Assembly (NCBI RefSeq): GCF_000197735.1
Contig: NC_014550.1
Location: 372,001 to 436,000 of the forward strand
Reading direction: 5' to 3'
Length of the DNA: 64,000 nucleotides
Source of the DNA: Glutamicibacter arilaitensis Re117
GTDB lineage: Bacteria > Actinomycetota > Actinomycetes > Actinomycetales > Micrococcaceae
In this document: positions 16,666 to 24,606 of the stretch, in pieces
How the letters are laid out: every line of letters starts with the position of its first letter
How positions within the stretch are numbered: position 1 is the stretch's first letter
Notes under the pieces: model-generated
What the model was told of the DNA's origin: nothing
The model's input: only the letters and a program-made list of their open reading frames with translations
Database searches by the model: none
Program-made: the position numbers and the translations under genes

Positions 16666-17373
16666 CTAAGAGGCTTTTTGCTTTCTCAGCGGTACCGGTT
16701 TCGGGACCGCAGCTTCAGCAATTTCTGCAGGTCCAGGGTCCATGAGTGCCAGGACATCTTCAAAAAGGGAACGCACTACTGGTAAGCGGCAGAGCACCGC
16801 AAACTTGGCCACCACTGGAGCCATGTTCTTCATGAGAAGTCTGGAACGTCGTTGCTGTGGGGACTGGTCGAAGGCCCACGCTGAAAAGACCTGGCGGGAG
16901 ACCAGTAACAAGAACTTTGGCAAGTCACGGCGGATGCCCAACGGGGGCAGCGGGCGGGACCCGGACACAACCTTCTCCCATAGTTCTAATTCAATGCTTG
17001 AAATTTCGTCATTGCTGAGATCGCGTGAGAGCAACAGGCGCAGGAATGGCGGGCCGAAATCGTGGTAGCCGGAAAGTGTTCGTACACCGGCGTCGAGTAC
17101 TGTGCGGATGTTGGTTTCGAGGGTGTTTCCCTCATCGAGGATTCCAGAGCATTGGTCGTATTGCTCCTTGCGCAGGTTCAGCAGCAGCTGAGCCACAATG
17201 TCCTCTTTGGACTTGAAGTAGTAGTACGCATGGGACAGGGAAACCCCTGCGTTTGAGGCAATGGCGCGCATGCTCGAAGCTTTGTAGCCGTCCTGGGCGA
17301 AGCACTCCAGAGCGGTCGCTAAAAGCTTGGCTTGGGTCTGACGACCTTTTTCGGTGCGAGGTTGCGTGGTCAT
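16666..17373 (-). CDS. TetR-family transcriptional regulator
   Basis: A 235-residue repressor-type protein. Residues about 10-60 form the TetR DNA-binding domain, with ALECFAQDGYKASSMRAIA, then NAGVSLSHAYYYFKSKEDI as the recognition helix. The C-terminal ligand domain is unlike families I can name and ends in a basic KPVPLRKQKAS tail. It is divergent from the YhhQ-type gene, and a perfect 16-bp palindrome lies 45-60 bases upstream of its own start. It probably represses itself, and possibly the transporter. The ligand is unknown. Confidence 0.85.
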   Translation of the reverse strand: MTTQPRTEKGRQTQAKLLATALECFAQDGYKASSMRAIASNAGVSLSHAYYYFKSKEDIVAQLLLNLRKEQYDQCSGILDEGNTLETNIRTVLDAGVRTLSGYHDFGPPFLRLLLSRDLSNDEISSIELELWEKVVSGSRPLPPLGIRRDLPKFLLLVSRQVFSAWAFDQSPQQRRSRLLMKNMAPVVAKFAVLCRLPVVRSLFEDVLALMDPGPAEIAEAAVPKPVPLRKQKAS

Positions 17374-17417
17374 GTGGCCTTTTGGACAGGAGAACTTGAA
17401 TTCGATTCTAGCAATAA

Positions 17418-17433
17418 TTTGAACGCGTTCAAA
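17418..17433. promoter_or_regulatory. Perfect palindromic operator, likely for the adjacent TetR regulator
   Basis: TTTGAACGCGTTCAAA is a perfect 16-bp palindrome 45 bases upstream of the TetR start codon. Size, symmetry and position fit an autoregulatory TetR operator. Confidence 0.6.
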
Positions 17434-17731
17434 AAATGAAAAAATTCATGCTGAAGTATGGGAGAGCAGTCACTGTATTATTTGTTTCCTCGATTTTATG
17501 GTTCGAAGATTCACAAGTGAGATACCAATTTAACAATTATTTGATTTCTGAAACATGATTGACGGATAAAGGTCAGATCTGTGTACATAGTGATGCATGG
17601 GATACTTGTTGCGTAAGTGCTAATACAGCGGGACAGCGCGTAGGCATAGCACCCTCACCCCTTTTAAAACTTGGGCTGGGTTGTGCCCCTTTAGCGACGT
17701 TCTGGCGAACCACTTTGACAAGGAAAAATTC
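17434..17731 (+). other. Promoter and long leader of the YhhQ-type gene
   Basis: TTGACG (17559-17564) and TGTACA (17582-17587) are 17 bases apart, giving a start near 17594 and a leader of about 138 bases. The leader contains a CACCCCTTTTAAAACTTGGG stretch (about 17655-17674) and a GGGC/GCCC hairpin (17673-17688). This is vaguely like the tail of a preQ1 aptamer but does not fold convincingly as one. No coding frame is supported before ATG 17732. Confidence 0.35.
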
Positions 17732-18442
17732 ATGGGCGACTCCAACGCCGACAACAAACTGATCCGAACCAAGAGTGCGGTATTCGCTTCTGCCGGTTCT
17801 CCCTACTTCTCCACGGTCCTCACCATGATGGGTGCGGTCGTGATTCTTTCGAATATTGGCGCTTCGAAAGGCGTCAGCTTCGGACCACTCATTACTGACG
17901 GCGGGTTCTTCCTCTTCCCGCTGGCCTACATTCTGGGCGACGTCATTTCCGAAGTCTATGGATTGAAGGCAGCGCGCCGCTCAATTCTGGTGACTTTTGC
18001 TTTGGCGTTCTTCGCCGTGTTCTGTTTCTGGGTCATGATCCAGCTGCCCTCGGCTGAGTTCTATGACGGGCAAGAAGCCCTGGAACGGACCCTTGGCCCA
18101 ATCTGGCAAATTGTCGTTGCCTCCGCTTGCGGATTCCTGGTGGGCCAGCTTGCCAACTCCTGGGTGCTGGTTAAACTCAAGGAACGCTCGGGGGAGCGCG
18201 GACTGATTCTCCGATTGATCGGATCCAGCGGCGTGGGAGAATTCCTCGACACCCTGATTTTCTGCGCTATTGCTGCGCCGGTAATCGGCATCGCCGACGC
18301 ACCCAGCTTCATTAACTATGTCGCGGTGGGCTTTGTCTATAAGACCGCCGTGGAGATTATATTTGTGCCGGTGACGTCAGTAGTCATCAGATGGTTCAAA
18401 AAGCGTGAACCAAGCTATGGCGAAACGGTAGCCACCAGCTAA
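17732..18442 (+). CDS. yhhQ: Queuosine precursor transporter (YhhQ family)
   Basis: A 236-residue inner-membrane protein of the YhhQ/DUF165 family with six or so hydrophobic segments. The family hallmarks LAYILGDVISEVYG and GEFLDTLIFCAIA are both present. Members import queuine or 7-deazaguanine precursors for queuosine in tRNA. ATG 17732 is chosen because AAGGA lies 8 bases upstream. A tRNA-guanine transglycosylase is encoded 3 kb downstream (21333-22631), which supports a queuine-salvage role. Confidence 0.88.
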   Translation: MGDSNADNKLIRTKSAVFASAGSPYFSTVLTMMGAVVILSNIGASKGVSFGPLITDGGFFLFPLAYILGDVISEVYGLKAARRSILVTFALAFFAVFCFWVMIQLPSAEFYDGQEALERTLGPIWQIVVASACGFLVGQLANSWVLVKLKERSGERGLILRLIGSSGVGEFLDTLIFCAIAAPVIGIADAPSFINYVAVGFVYKTAVEIIFVPVTSVVIRWFKKREPSYGETVATS

Positions 18443-18447
18443 TTTTC

Positions 18448-18481
18448 CAGTGGGCATCATCCGTAAGGGTGATGCCCACTG
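18448..18481 (+). terminator. Hairpin after the YhhQ-type gene
   Basis: CAGTGGGCATCATCC pairs with GGGTGATGCCCACTG (one mismatch) around a short loop, five bases after the stop codon. There is no T-run, so termination is plausible but not certain. Confidence 0.55.
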
Positions 18482-18508
18482 CTGTACCCAGCGAATAAAG
18501 TTAGCGAT

Positions 18509-19204
18509 ATGCAGATGGGTCAACGCGCTAAAGGGCAATTAGAAGTACACAGCTTGACCATCGGCTATCCCAACCGCGTGATTTGCAGGCCGATAAACCT
18601 GCAACTGGCTCGGGGCACCGGTTTGGGAATTATTGGTGCAAACGGCAGCGGCAAGTCGACTTTGGTGCGCACGATCCTGGGACACCTTCCCCCGATTGAA
18701 GGCACCGTCGAATTCCAAGGGCTTCCGGTGGATGACAGCTCGGCACATTTTCGACGTACAGTCGCAGTACAAGTCACCGACGGCGCGTTCTTTGAAGAAC
18801 TCACAGTGCGCGAACACCTCGAAATGGTGGCCCGCGGACATGGTGTTGCCGAATGGGGCCAAGCGGTCCAAAACGAACTCGACTTTTTCGAATTTTCTAC
18901 CGTATCCGACCACCTGCCCAATGAGTTGTCCTCTGGTCAACGACGCAAGGTATTGCTGGCGGCCTGCCTGATCAGACCAGCAGAACTGGTGATTTTAGAC
19001 GAACCGGAACAGCGTCTGGACCTGCGTATCAGGAATAAGCTGTATCAGCGGCTCGCTGCCATCCGCGCAAACGGGACAAGCGTTTTTGCAGTCACCCACG
19101 ATCCGCTGATGCTGCGAAGCTGCATGGAGCAGGTGCTACTTCTGGATGAAGATGAGGGCCAGCTACTTGATCCGGACTCTGGAGCGCAGTGGCTTGAACG
19201 CTGA
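18509..19204 (+). CDS. ABC transporter ATP-binding protein
   Basis: A 231-residue ATPase. Walker A GANGSGKST is at about 43-51, the signature LSSGQRRKV near 137-145 and Walker B LVILDEP near 155-161, with the switch His in TVFAVTHD-like FAVTHD near 196. The signature has SSG instead of SGG, a tolerated change. It is followed within 8 bases by a membrane protein gene, so the two probably form one transporter. The substrate is unknown; bacterial pairs of this shape are often exporters. Confidence 0.85.
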   Translation: MQMGQRAKGQLEVHSLTIGYPNRVICRPINLQLARGTGLGIIGANGSGKSTLVRTILGHLPPIEGTVEFQGLPVDDSSAHFRRTVAVQVTDGAFFEELTVREHLEMVARGHGVAEWGQAVQNELDFFEFSTVSDHLPNELSSGQRRKVLLAACLIRPAELVILDEPEQRLDLRIRNKLYQRLAAIRANGTSVFAVTHDPLMLRSCMEQVLLLDEDEGQLLDPDSGAQWLER

Positions 19205-19211
19205 GAAGGAC

Positions 19212-20777
19212 ATGCCCCAGCTCATTGAATTCAACCCCAAGGAACTGCTCGCTCGGGCTAGGAGCCGAAGGAATTTCTCCGAACGCTTCGACAGCTTTTC
19301 CGACGCCTATATCTGGGTGCTCAGCGCGCTGGTTGCTCTCGCATATCTATTCAGTGCACTCTTTGGTGTCTTGTTCGTGCTTCTGGGCGAAGGGGTGCCG
19401 CACCAAGAACTGCCGACGGCTGTTTGGGGCATGCGGGATCTGTCGCTGGTGCTCTTAGTTCTTGCGGCCTTGGCGATATTCAGGGTCATGCTCTTCATCG
19501 GGCCATGCGGGCTCAGCGCCGCTAAAGCCCACTGGTGGTTGCCTTTGCCGATTAGGCTGCGAAACATCCGCAGGTCAACATGGCGCAACGCGGTGCTCGC
19601 AGGGCTTTTTGCCAGCAGTTTTCTCGGAGCACTGTGGCTGATCATCATGTTGGGTTTGGCCGGTTCTCTTCAATTGCCAGTAGCGGGCTTGGCGCTGGGT
19701 AGCTTTGCGGTGATGGGAATTGGCATTGCCAATGTGGCTACCGTGATTCAAAGCCTGAATATGCACGCTACGGCTCGACGAATCAGCGGTTGGGCGATGT
19801 CCACTATTGCGCTGGTCTTGGTCGTGTTGTGGCTGCTGATGATGGGAAAGGCTCAATGGGCGCAGGCACTGGTCGAAGAACTATCGTCCGCGACCTTGAA
19901 TCAGCAAGTTTGGCTCAACGTGCTTCTGGTCCTTGTAGTGCTCTGTGTTGCGAGCAGCTACTGGGCCTATCGCCAATTTGAGCAGATCACAGGCCAAGCG
20001 TTGCGCGCTGCCGGCCAGCAGCAGCAATTCGCCATGGGCACCTTGATGCAGTTAGATTCCCGAGGCCTAGCTGCGCCGGCGCAAACTGCGATTCATCGAC
20101 GACGTGCACACGGAGCAAGGCTCACGGCCAAACTGCCGGTCGCCTGGCGCATCCTTATACTGCGGTTGCTGCGCGGCGGCCGGTGGCAAGCGACGGCGCT
20201 TTGCCTGACTCTGATGCTGCTCCTGGCCGCTGCGGTCCAGCAAATCGCCAACCCGCTCAGCGCCGCGGCTTTCTACTTGCTTTTGTGCGTGGTGCTGCCG
20301 CTGAGCATTTCCCGGATTGTTGCACCGCTTTTGGGCGAACAGCAGCTAACCCAGATGCTAGGACTCTCTGAATCGCAACTCGCGCGAGCAGCGACCTGTT
20401 TTGCGCTCCTCTTCGCAGCAACAGCACTTGTCTTCCTCACCGGCGGACTGGGAATTCTGGACATGATCCAGATAGTCCATCCCTGGCAATGGGGTGCCGC
20501 GCTTTCTATTGCATCCTTGGGCTGTGCAGCAGCGAGCAGCGCACATGCCCAGCGTGGAGAACGCGATTGGGGAACATTGCTTGGCTCAGCATCCAACGAG
20601 ATGACGATTGCCACCGTACTTTTCTTGGAAGCGGTGACCTACATCCGAGTGGCCGCTACGTTCTCGCCGCTCGTCGTTCTGGTTTTGAATCCGGCGGCAA
20701 CGATCTCATGGGTGTTGTGGGCCTGCGCGCTGCTCTTGGGCGGAAGCGCACTGCTTCAGATATTCCGAAAGAACTGA
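19212..20777 (+). CDS. ABC transporter membrane subunit (predicted permease)
   Basis: A 521-residue hydrophobic protein with an estimated 10-12 membrane segments and a central cytoplasmic loop at roughly residues 270-330 (rich in Gln, Arg and Ala). It partners the ATPase encoded just upstream. I start at ATG 19212, although its GAGAAGGA sequence is only one base away. ATG 19146, inside the ATPase gene, would add 22 residues and is possible with translational coupling. The general fold resembles large permeases of ABC exporters, but no named family is recognised. Confidence 0.65.
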   Translation: MPQLIEFNPKELLARARSRRNFSERFDSFSDAYIWVLSALVALAYLFSALFGVLFVLLGEGVPHQELPTAVWGMRDLSLVLLVLAALAIFRVMLFIGPCGLSAAKAHWWLPLPIRLRNIRRSTWRNAVLAGLFASSFLGALWLIIMLGLAGSLQLPVAGLALGSFAVMGIGIANVATVIQSLNMHATARRISGWAMSTIALVLVVLWLLMMGKAQWAQALVEELSSATLNQQVWLNVLLVLVVLCVASSYWAYRQFEQITGQALRAAGQQQQFAMGTLMQLDSRGLAAPAQTAIHRRRAHGARLTAKLPVAWRILILRLLRGGRWQATALCLTLMLLLAAAVQQIANPLSAAAFYLLLCVVLPLSISRIVAPLLGEQQLTQMLGLSESQLARAATCFALLFAATALVFLTGGLGILDMIQIVHPWQWGAALSIASLGCAAASSAHAQRGERDWGTLLGSASNEMTIATVLFLEAVTYIRVAATFSPLVVLVLNPAATISWVLWACALLLGGSALLQIFRKN

Positions 20778-20805
20778 CGAGTCAGACGGTAGGTAGGCTT
20801 GGAAC

Positions 20806-21261
20806 ATGACCGTCTCGATTTCCATATTCAAACCCGCCGAGCTGCCGCAACAGCTGTTCTATGCCGTGCTGAAATTACGTGCCGATGTCTTCATTGTGGA
20901 ACAGCAGTCCTGCTATCCGGACATCGACGGGCATGATCTAGATGAGGACACGGTCCACCTGTGCGCGTTGGAAGACGGAAAAGTGCTGTGCACGGTACGG
21001 ATCATGGAAATCGGCAGCCCGAGTCCGCGGATTGGGCGAGTTGCCACAGCCAGCAGTGCCAGAGGGCGTGGGCTAGCCGGAGAATTGATGAAACAAGCGG
21101 TAGGGCTCTGCCAGCCCCACGCTCAAATCCAGCTCAGCGCACAGACCCAGCTCGAAAGCTGGTACGGGAAATTTGGGTTCCAGCGCTCCGGAGCCGACTA
21201 TGACGATGACGGGATCATGCATCTGCCGATGATTCGCGACGGCGGAAAAGCCGCGCTCTAA
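20806..21261 (+). CDS. elaA: ElaA-like GNAT acetyltransferase
   Basis: A 151-residue GNAT enzyme. The N-terminal block LYAVLKLRADVFIVEQ-like (FYAVLKLRADVFIVEQQ), YPDIDGHDLD and the acetyl-CoA loop VATASSARGRGLAGEL (about 80-95) match the ElaA family. The YGKFGFQRSG segment follows. The acetyl acceptor is not established for the family. It is 28 bases downstream of the ABC permease and ends at a bidirectional terminator. Confidence 0.85.
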   Translation: MTVSISIFKPAELPQQLFYAVLKLRADVFIVEQQSCYPDIDGHDLDEDTVHLCALEDGKVLCTVRIMEIGSPSPRIGRVATASSARGRGLAGELMKQAVGLCQPHAQIQLSAQTQLESWYGKFGFQRSGADYDDDGIMHLPMIRDGGKAAL

Positions 21262-21268
21262 GACAAAG

Positions 21269-21312
21269 CAAGGCCTCGATTCTGCACCTGGCGGTGACGA
21301 ATCGAGGCCTTG
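21269..21312. terminator. Bidirectional terminator between elaA and tgt
   Basis: CAAGGCCTCGATTC (21269-21282) pairs perfectly with 21299-21312 around a 16-base loop, midway between two converging stop codons. Confidence 0.8.
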
Positions 21313-21332
21313 AACGCTTTATGCCCTGAAGC

Positions 21333-22631
21333 TTATGCGGTTGCCGGCTTGCCCTGTGGATCTGGCGTGCCAGCGTAGTAGCTGGAAAGCACCTTGTCCT
21401 TGAGCTCGAAGAACGTACCGTCTTCGATCGCCTGACGTGCCGACTCAACCAGCGAAACAGTGAAATGTTCGTTGTGAATTGAGATCAGGGTGTGGCTGAG
21501 CAATTCTTTGGCCTTGTACAAGTGGTGAATGTAGGCACGGCTGAAGTTCTCGCAGGCATAGCACGGGCAACCTTCCACCAGCGGGGTGAAGTCGCGCTTG
21601 TAGCGTGCACCAGAAAGGTTGAAACGGCCCCATGGGGTGTAGAACGCCGAATTGCGTGCCACGCGGGTAGGCGAAACGCAGTCAAAGGTATCTGCGCCAT
21701 TCTCAATTGCGGTGAAGATATCGTCTGGCTCGGAAATGCCTAGCAGGTGACGTGGCTTGTTCTCAGGCAACTCCTCGGAGCACCAGCCGACGATGGTGCC
21801 CAGATTTTCCTTTTCCAGTGCACCGCCAATACCGAAACCGTCAAACGCCATGGCACCAAGATCCTGGCAGGCCTTGCGGCGCAGATCTTCATACTGGGCA
21901 CCCTGGATGACGCCGAACAGTGCCTGGTAGTCCTTGCCTACGCGCGAATCAGTCAGCGAGAAATGCTCGGCAATGCACCGCTCAGCCCAACGGCGAGTAC
22001 GTTCAAGGGACTCGACCTGGTAGCCGCGCGAGTTCTGCAAGGTGGTCAGCTCGTCAAAGGCGAACATGACGTCCGCGCCAATCTGGTGCTGCACGCCCAT
22101 GGAGATTTCGGGGGAGAAACGGTGCTTGTTGCCATCGAGATGGGACTTGAACCAAACGCCGTCTTCATCCACGTTAGCCAGACGCTCCTTGCCCGGAGCA
22201 ACTGCATCATCGGGGCCGGACTGGTCAACCGATTTCATGTCGATGACCTTCTTGAATCCCGAACCCAAGCTCATGACCTGGAATCCGCCGGAATCGGTGA
22301 AGGTAGGGCCCCGCCAGCCCATGAACTTGCCCAAGCCACCAGCCTCATCGAGGATATCGGCGCCTGGCTGAAGGTACAGGTGATAAGCATTGGAAAGTAC
22401 CGCTTGGGCACCGAGCTGCTCTACCTGCACTGGGGTGACAGCCTTCACCGTTGCTTTGGTGCCAACGGCGATGAACGCAGGAGTCTTGATCTCTCCGTGA
22501 GGAGTTCGGATAACGCCAGTGCGTCCTAGCATTGGTGAACCGTCGGTAGCGGTGAGGCGGGTTCCTACTTCAAAACCGAATTCATCCTGGCGGGCATGCG
22601 GGGCACTGGGGTCAAAGTTCTTTTCAGGCAC
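21333..22631 (-). CDS. tgt: tRNA-guanine transglycosylase
   Basis: A 432-residue enzyme that swaps guanine 34 of tRNA(Asp, Asn, His, Tyr) for queuine or preQ1. The general-base Asp lies in TFTDSGGFQVMSL (about 110-122) and the nucleophile Asp in DTFDCVSPTR (about 315). Zinc ligands are in GCPCYACENF with a later His in LISIHNEH. The extended N-terminus before VGTRL (about 20 residues) is common in actinobacteria. With no QueA or QueC-E genes in view and a YhhQ transporter nearby, salvage of queuine is inferred. Confidence 0.93.
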   Translation of the reverse strand: MPEKNFDPSAPHARQDEFGFEVGTRLTATDGSPMLGRTGVIRTPHGEIKTPAFIAVGTKATVKAVTPVQVEQLGAQAVLSNAYHLYLQPGADILDEAGGLGKFMGWRGPTFTDSGGFQVMSLGSGFKKVIDMKSVDQSGPDDAVAPGKERLANVDEDGVWFKSHLDGNKHRFSPEISMGVQHQIGADVMFAFDELTTLQNSRGYQVESLERTRRWAERCIAEHFSLTDSRVGKDYQALFGVIQGAQYEDLRRKACQDLGAMAFDGFGIGGALEKENLGTIVGWCSEELPENKPRHLLGISEPDDIFTAIENGADTFDCVSPTRVARNSAFYTPWGRFNLSGARYKRDFTPLVEGCPCYACENFSRAYIHHLYKAKELLSHTLISIHNEHFTVSLVESARQAIEDGTFFELKDKVLSSYYAGTPDPQGKPATA

Positions 22632-22764
22632 GTACCAAGTGTGCCGTATTAACAGCTCGGTGAGGAAAACGACAGCCCTAATGTGCGCCGAAACCTAACG
22701 CTTCACAAGGCAAAGCGCGAATAATGAACAGTACGTGTTGTGTCCAACGCGACGAAAGGAAAAC

Positions 22765-23862
22765 GTGGGCCTGGAAAAACTGAAGGACTCGGTTGCGGCA
22801 CTGGTTAAGCTGGGGCCGGCTCGCAAGGACCACTGGATTGGGCTGCGCACCGGTGTTGGTGTCTTCGCACCGCTGATCACGCTATTCGCGGTTGACCGGT
22901 TAGACCTTGTTGTCTTCGCGGTTTTCGGCGCTTTTACCGGGGTCTATGGCCGTGTGGATGGCTATTGGAACCGACTGCGCATGCAGGTTCGTTCCGGAGC
23001 CCTGTTCTTCGTAGTGATCGCGCTGGCGTTGGCTGCTTCCTACTGGTGGATTGACCATGCAAACCCCGAGGTCAAGCAGTGGCAGATCGTTGGCGCCACC
23101 ACGCTGGTCGCCGGAGCATGCTCGGTGCTGGTGGGCTTCATGCGGTTGCGTCCTGGCGGCTCGCTGTTCCACATCTTCGCCTTTGCCGCGATCGCTTCGA
23201 TCCCTGAACCGGCTCCCTTCGGGGAGGCCTTGTTGGTTTCCGCGCTGACAGTCCTGCTTTCCATCGCCATTGGAGCTGCCGGAGCGCTAGGCCAGTGGGC
23301 AAACGTTTGGAAACGAACCCCGTTGCCGCCGCTTTCCGATAACGTCCGCAGAGCGATCTGGTGGGAAGGGCTGTTCTACATCCTGTCTGCCGGCGTGGCA
23401 GGCGCCTTGGCCAATACCGTGGGCAGCCGCTTGGAAGCAGGGCACAACTACTGGGCCATGGTGGCAGCGGTAGTGCCACTGGTCGGGCACACCACGACCT
23501 TGCGCATCCGCCGCGGCATGCATCGAATGCTGGGCACACTGGCAGGCATGATCTTGATGGCGATCTTGATCTTCCTGAACCCGCAGGTGTGGGTCTTGCT
23601 CGCCTTCAACGCACTGTGCCAATTCATGGCAGAGATGCTGGTCATGCGCAATTACTTCTTGGCGCAGATATTCATTACCCCGATGGCGTTGGTCGGCGTC
23701 TCGCTGGTCACCGGCCTCAGCGGTGCCGTCATGTACGACCGCGTCATCGAGACGTTGATCGGCTGTGCGGTGGGCATGCTCGGCGTGCTGCTCGGAAGCT
23801 GGGTCGGAACGATCCTCAAACGTCGGCGGGGGATTGTTCCAAAACGCGAAACTGAAATTTAG
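22765..23862 (+). CDS. FUSC-family membrane protein
   Basis: A 365-residue protein with two blocks of hydrophobic helices. The first (about 30-200) has the FGAFTGVYGR loop; the second (about 215-345) repeats it as MVAAVVPLVG, then TTTLRIRRGMHRMLGT. This duplicated layout is that of FUSC/aromatic-acid exporter proteins (YccS, AaeB). The substrate is unknown. GTG 22765 is selected for the AAAGGA four bases upstream. The stop overlaps that of the converging Nudix-like gene by four bases. Confidence 0.8.
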   Translation: MGLEKLKDSVAALVKLGPARKDHWIGLRTGVGVFAPLITLFAVDRLDLVVFAVFGAFTGVYGRVDGYWNRLRMQVRSGALFFVVIALALAASYWWIDHANPEVKQWQIVGATTLVAGACSVLVGFMRLRPGGSLFHIFAFAAIASIPEPAPFGEALLVSALTVLLSIAIGAAGALGQWANVWKRTPLPPLSDNVRRAIWWEGLFYILSAGVAGALANTVGSRLEAGHNYWAMVAAVVPLVGHTTTLRIRRGMHRMLGTLAGMILMAILIFLNPQVWVLLAFNALCQFMAEMLVMRNYFLAQIFITPMALVGVSLVTGLSGAVMYDRVIETLIGCAVGMLGVLLGSWVGTILKRRRGIVPKRETEI

Positions 23863-24398
23863 ATATTCAGTCCGACATGGGCTAATGCCTGTCGGAGAAT
23901 ATTTTCACGTCCGCCAGCGAACTCGCCCTGGATGTCTGAGCTCAAAGCCTCGCTTGGCGAGAGCCAGGTCAGCTCCAAAGCATCCGAACGCGGGCTGGAT
24001 TCGCCACGCACCGGCACGATGTAGCACATGGAAACGGCGTGCTGGCGGTCATCGGTCAGACCTGTTTCGCTTGGCGCAGGGAAGTATTCAGCCACAGTGA
24101 AAGGCACTGGGGACGCGGGCAGCTGCGGGAGCACCATGGTGCCCAGATCCTTTTCGATATGGCGGATCAAGGCAGCTCGAATGGTTTCCCGGTACATGAC
24201 TCGGCCAGAGACGAAGGTCCGCAGCATCTGCCCGTCATCATCGCCGGTCAGCAGCAGCCCTACTTCATTGACATAGCCCAGCGGGTCCAAGCGCACGGGA
24301 ATAGCTTCAACGTAAAGGATCGGCAGGCGCTGTCGCGCCTCGTAGAGGTCCTCTTCGGAGAGCCATCCAGGATATGGGTCAGGAGTGCGCACGTTCAT
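23859..24398 (-). CDS. Nudix-hydrolase-like protein (DUF4916 type)
   Basis: A 179-residue soluble protein beginning NVRTPDPYPGWLSEEDL and containing the segments VEAIPVRLDPLGYVNEVGLL and LTWLSPSEAL, typical of actinobacterial DUF4916 proteins, which adopt a Nudix fold. The canonical Nudix box GX5EX7REUXEEXGU is not present; the equivalent helix reads RETIRAALIRHIEKDLG. Pyrophosphohydrolase activity is therefore doubtful. ATG 24398 is preferred over 24434, though neither has a strong ribosome site. Confidence 0.7.
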   Translation of the reverse strand: MNVRTPDPYPGWLSEEDLYEARQRLPILYVEAIPVRLDPLGYVNEVGLLLTGDDDGQMLRTFVSGRVMYRETIRAALIRHIEKDLGTMVLPQLPASPVPFTVAEYFPAPSETGLTDDRQHAVSMCYIVPVRGESSPRSDALELTWLSPSEALSSDIQGEFAGGRENILRQALAHVGLNI

Positions 24399-24606
24399 GG
24401 TTCTATCTTGGTACACAAACCTCCGACATTCCATGAAGCTGAATCTGTGTTGCGGAACTCACCTCGCAGCCTAGCTGCGACTCTAGTGCGCAACAGCCGT
24501 AGGAGATAAAATTGGTTGAGCTATTTCAAGTTTTGTCTGGCAAGATCCTGCGGGCATTCGGATAGCATTTCCTTTTCCCAAATCCTCATGGAAGCAGATT
24601 CCTGCC

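Noticed and set aside
17615..17690. preQ1 riboswitch in the yhhQ leader
   Set aside because: The C-rich segment followed by TTTTAAAACTTGG is suggestive, but a matching P1 stem and loop could not be drawn. Left as a structured-leader candidate only.
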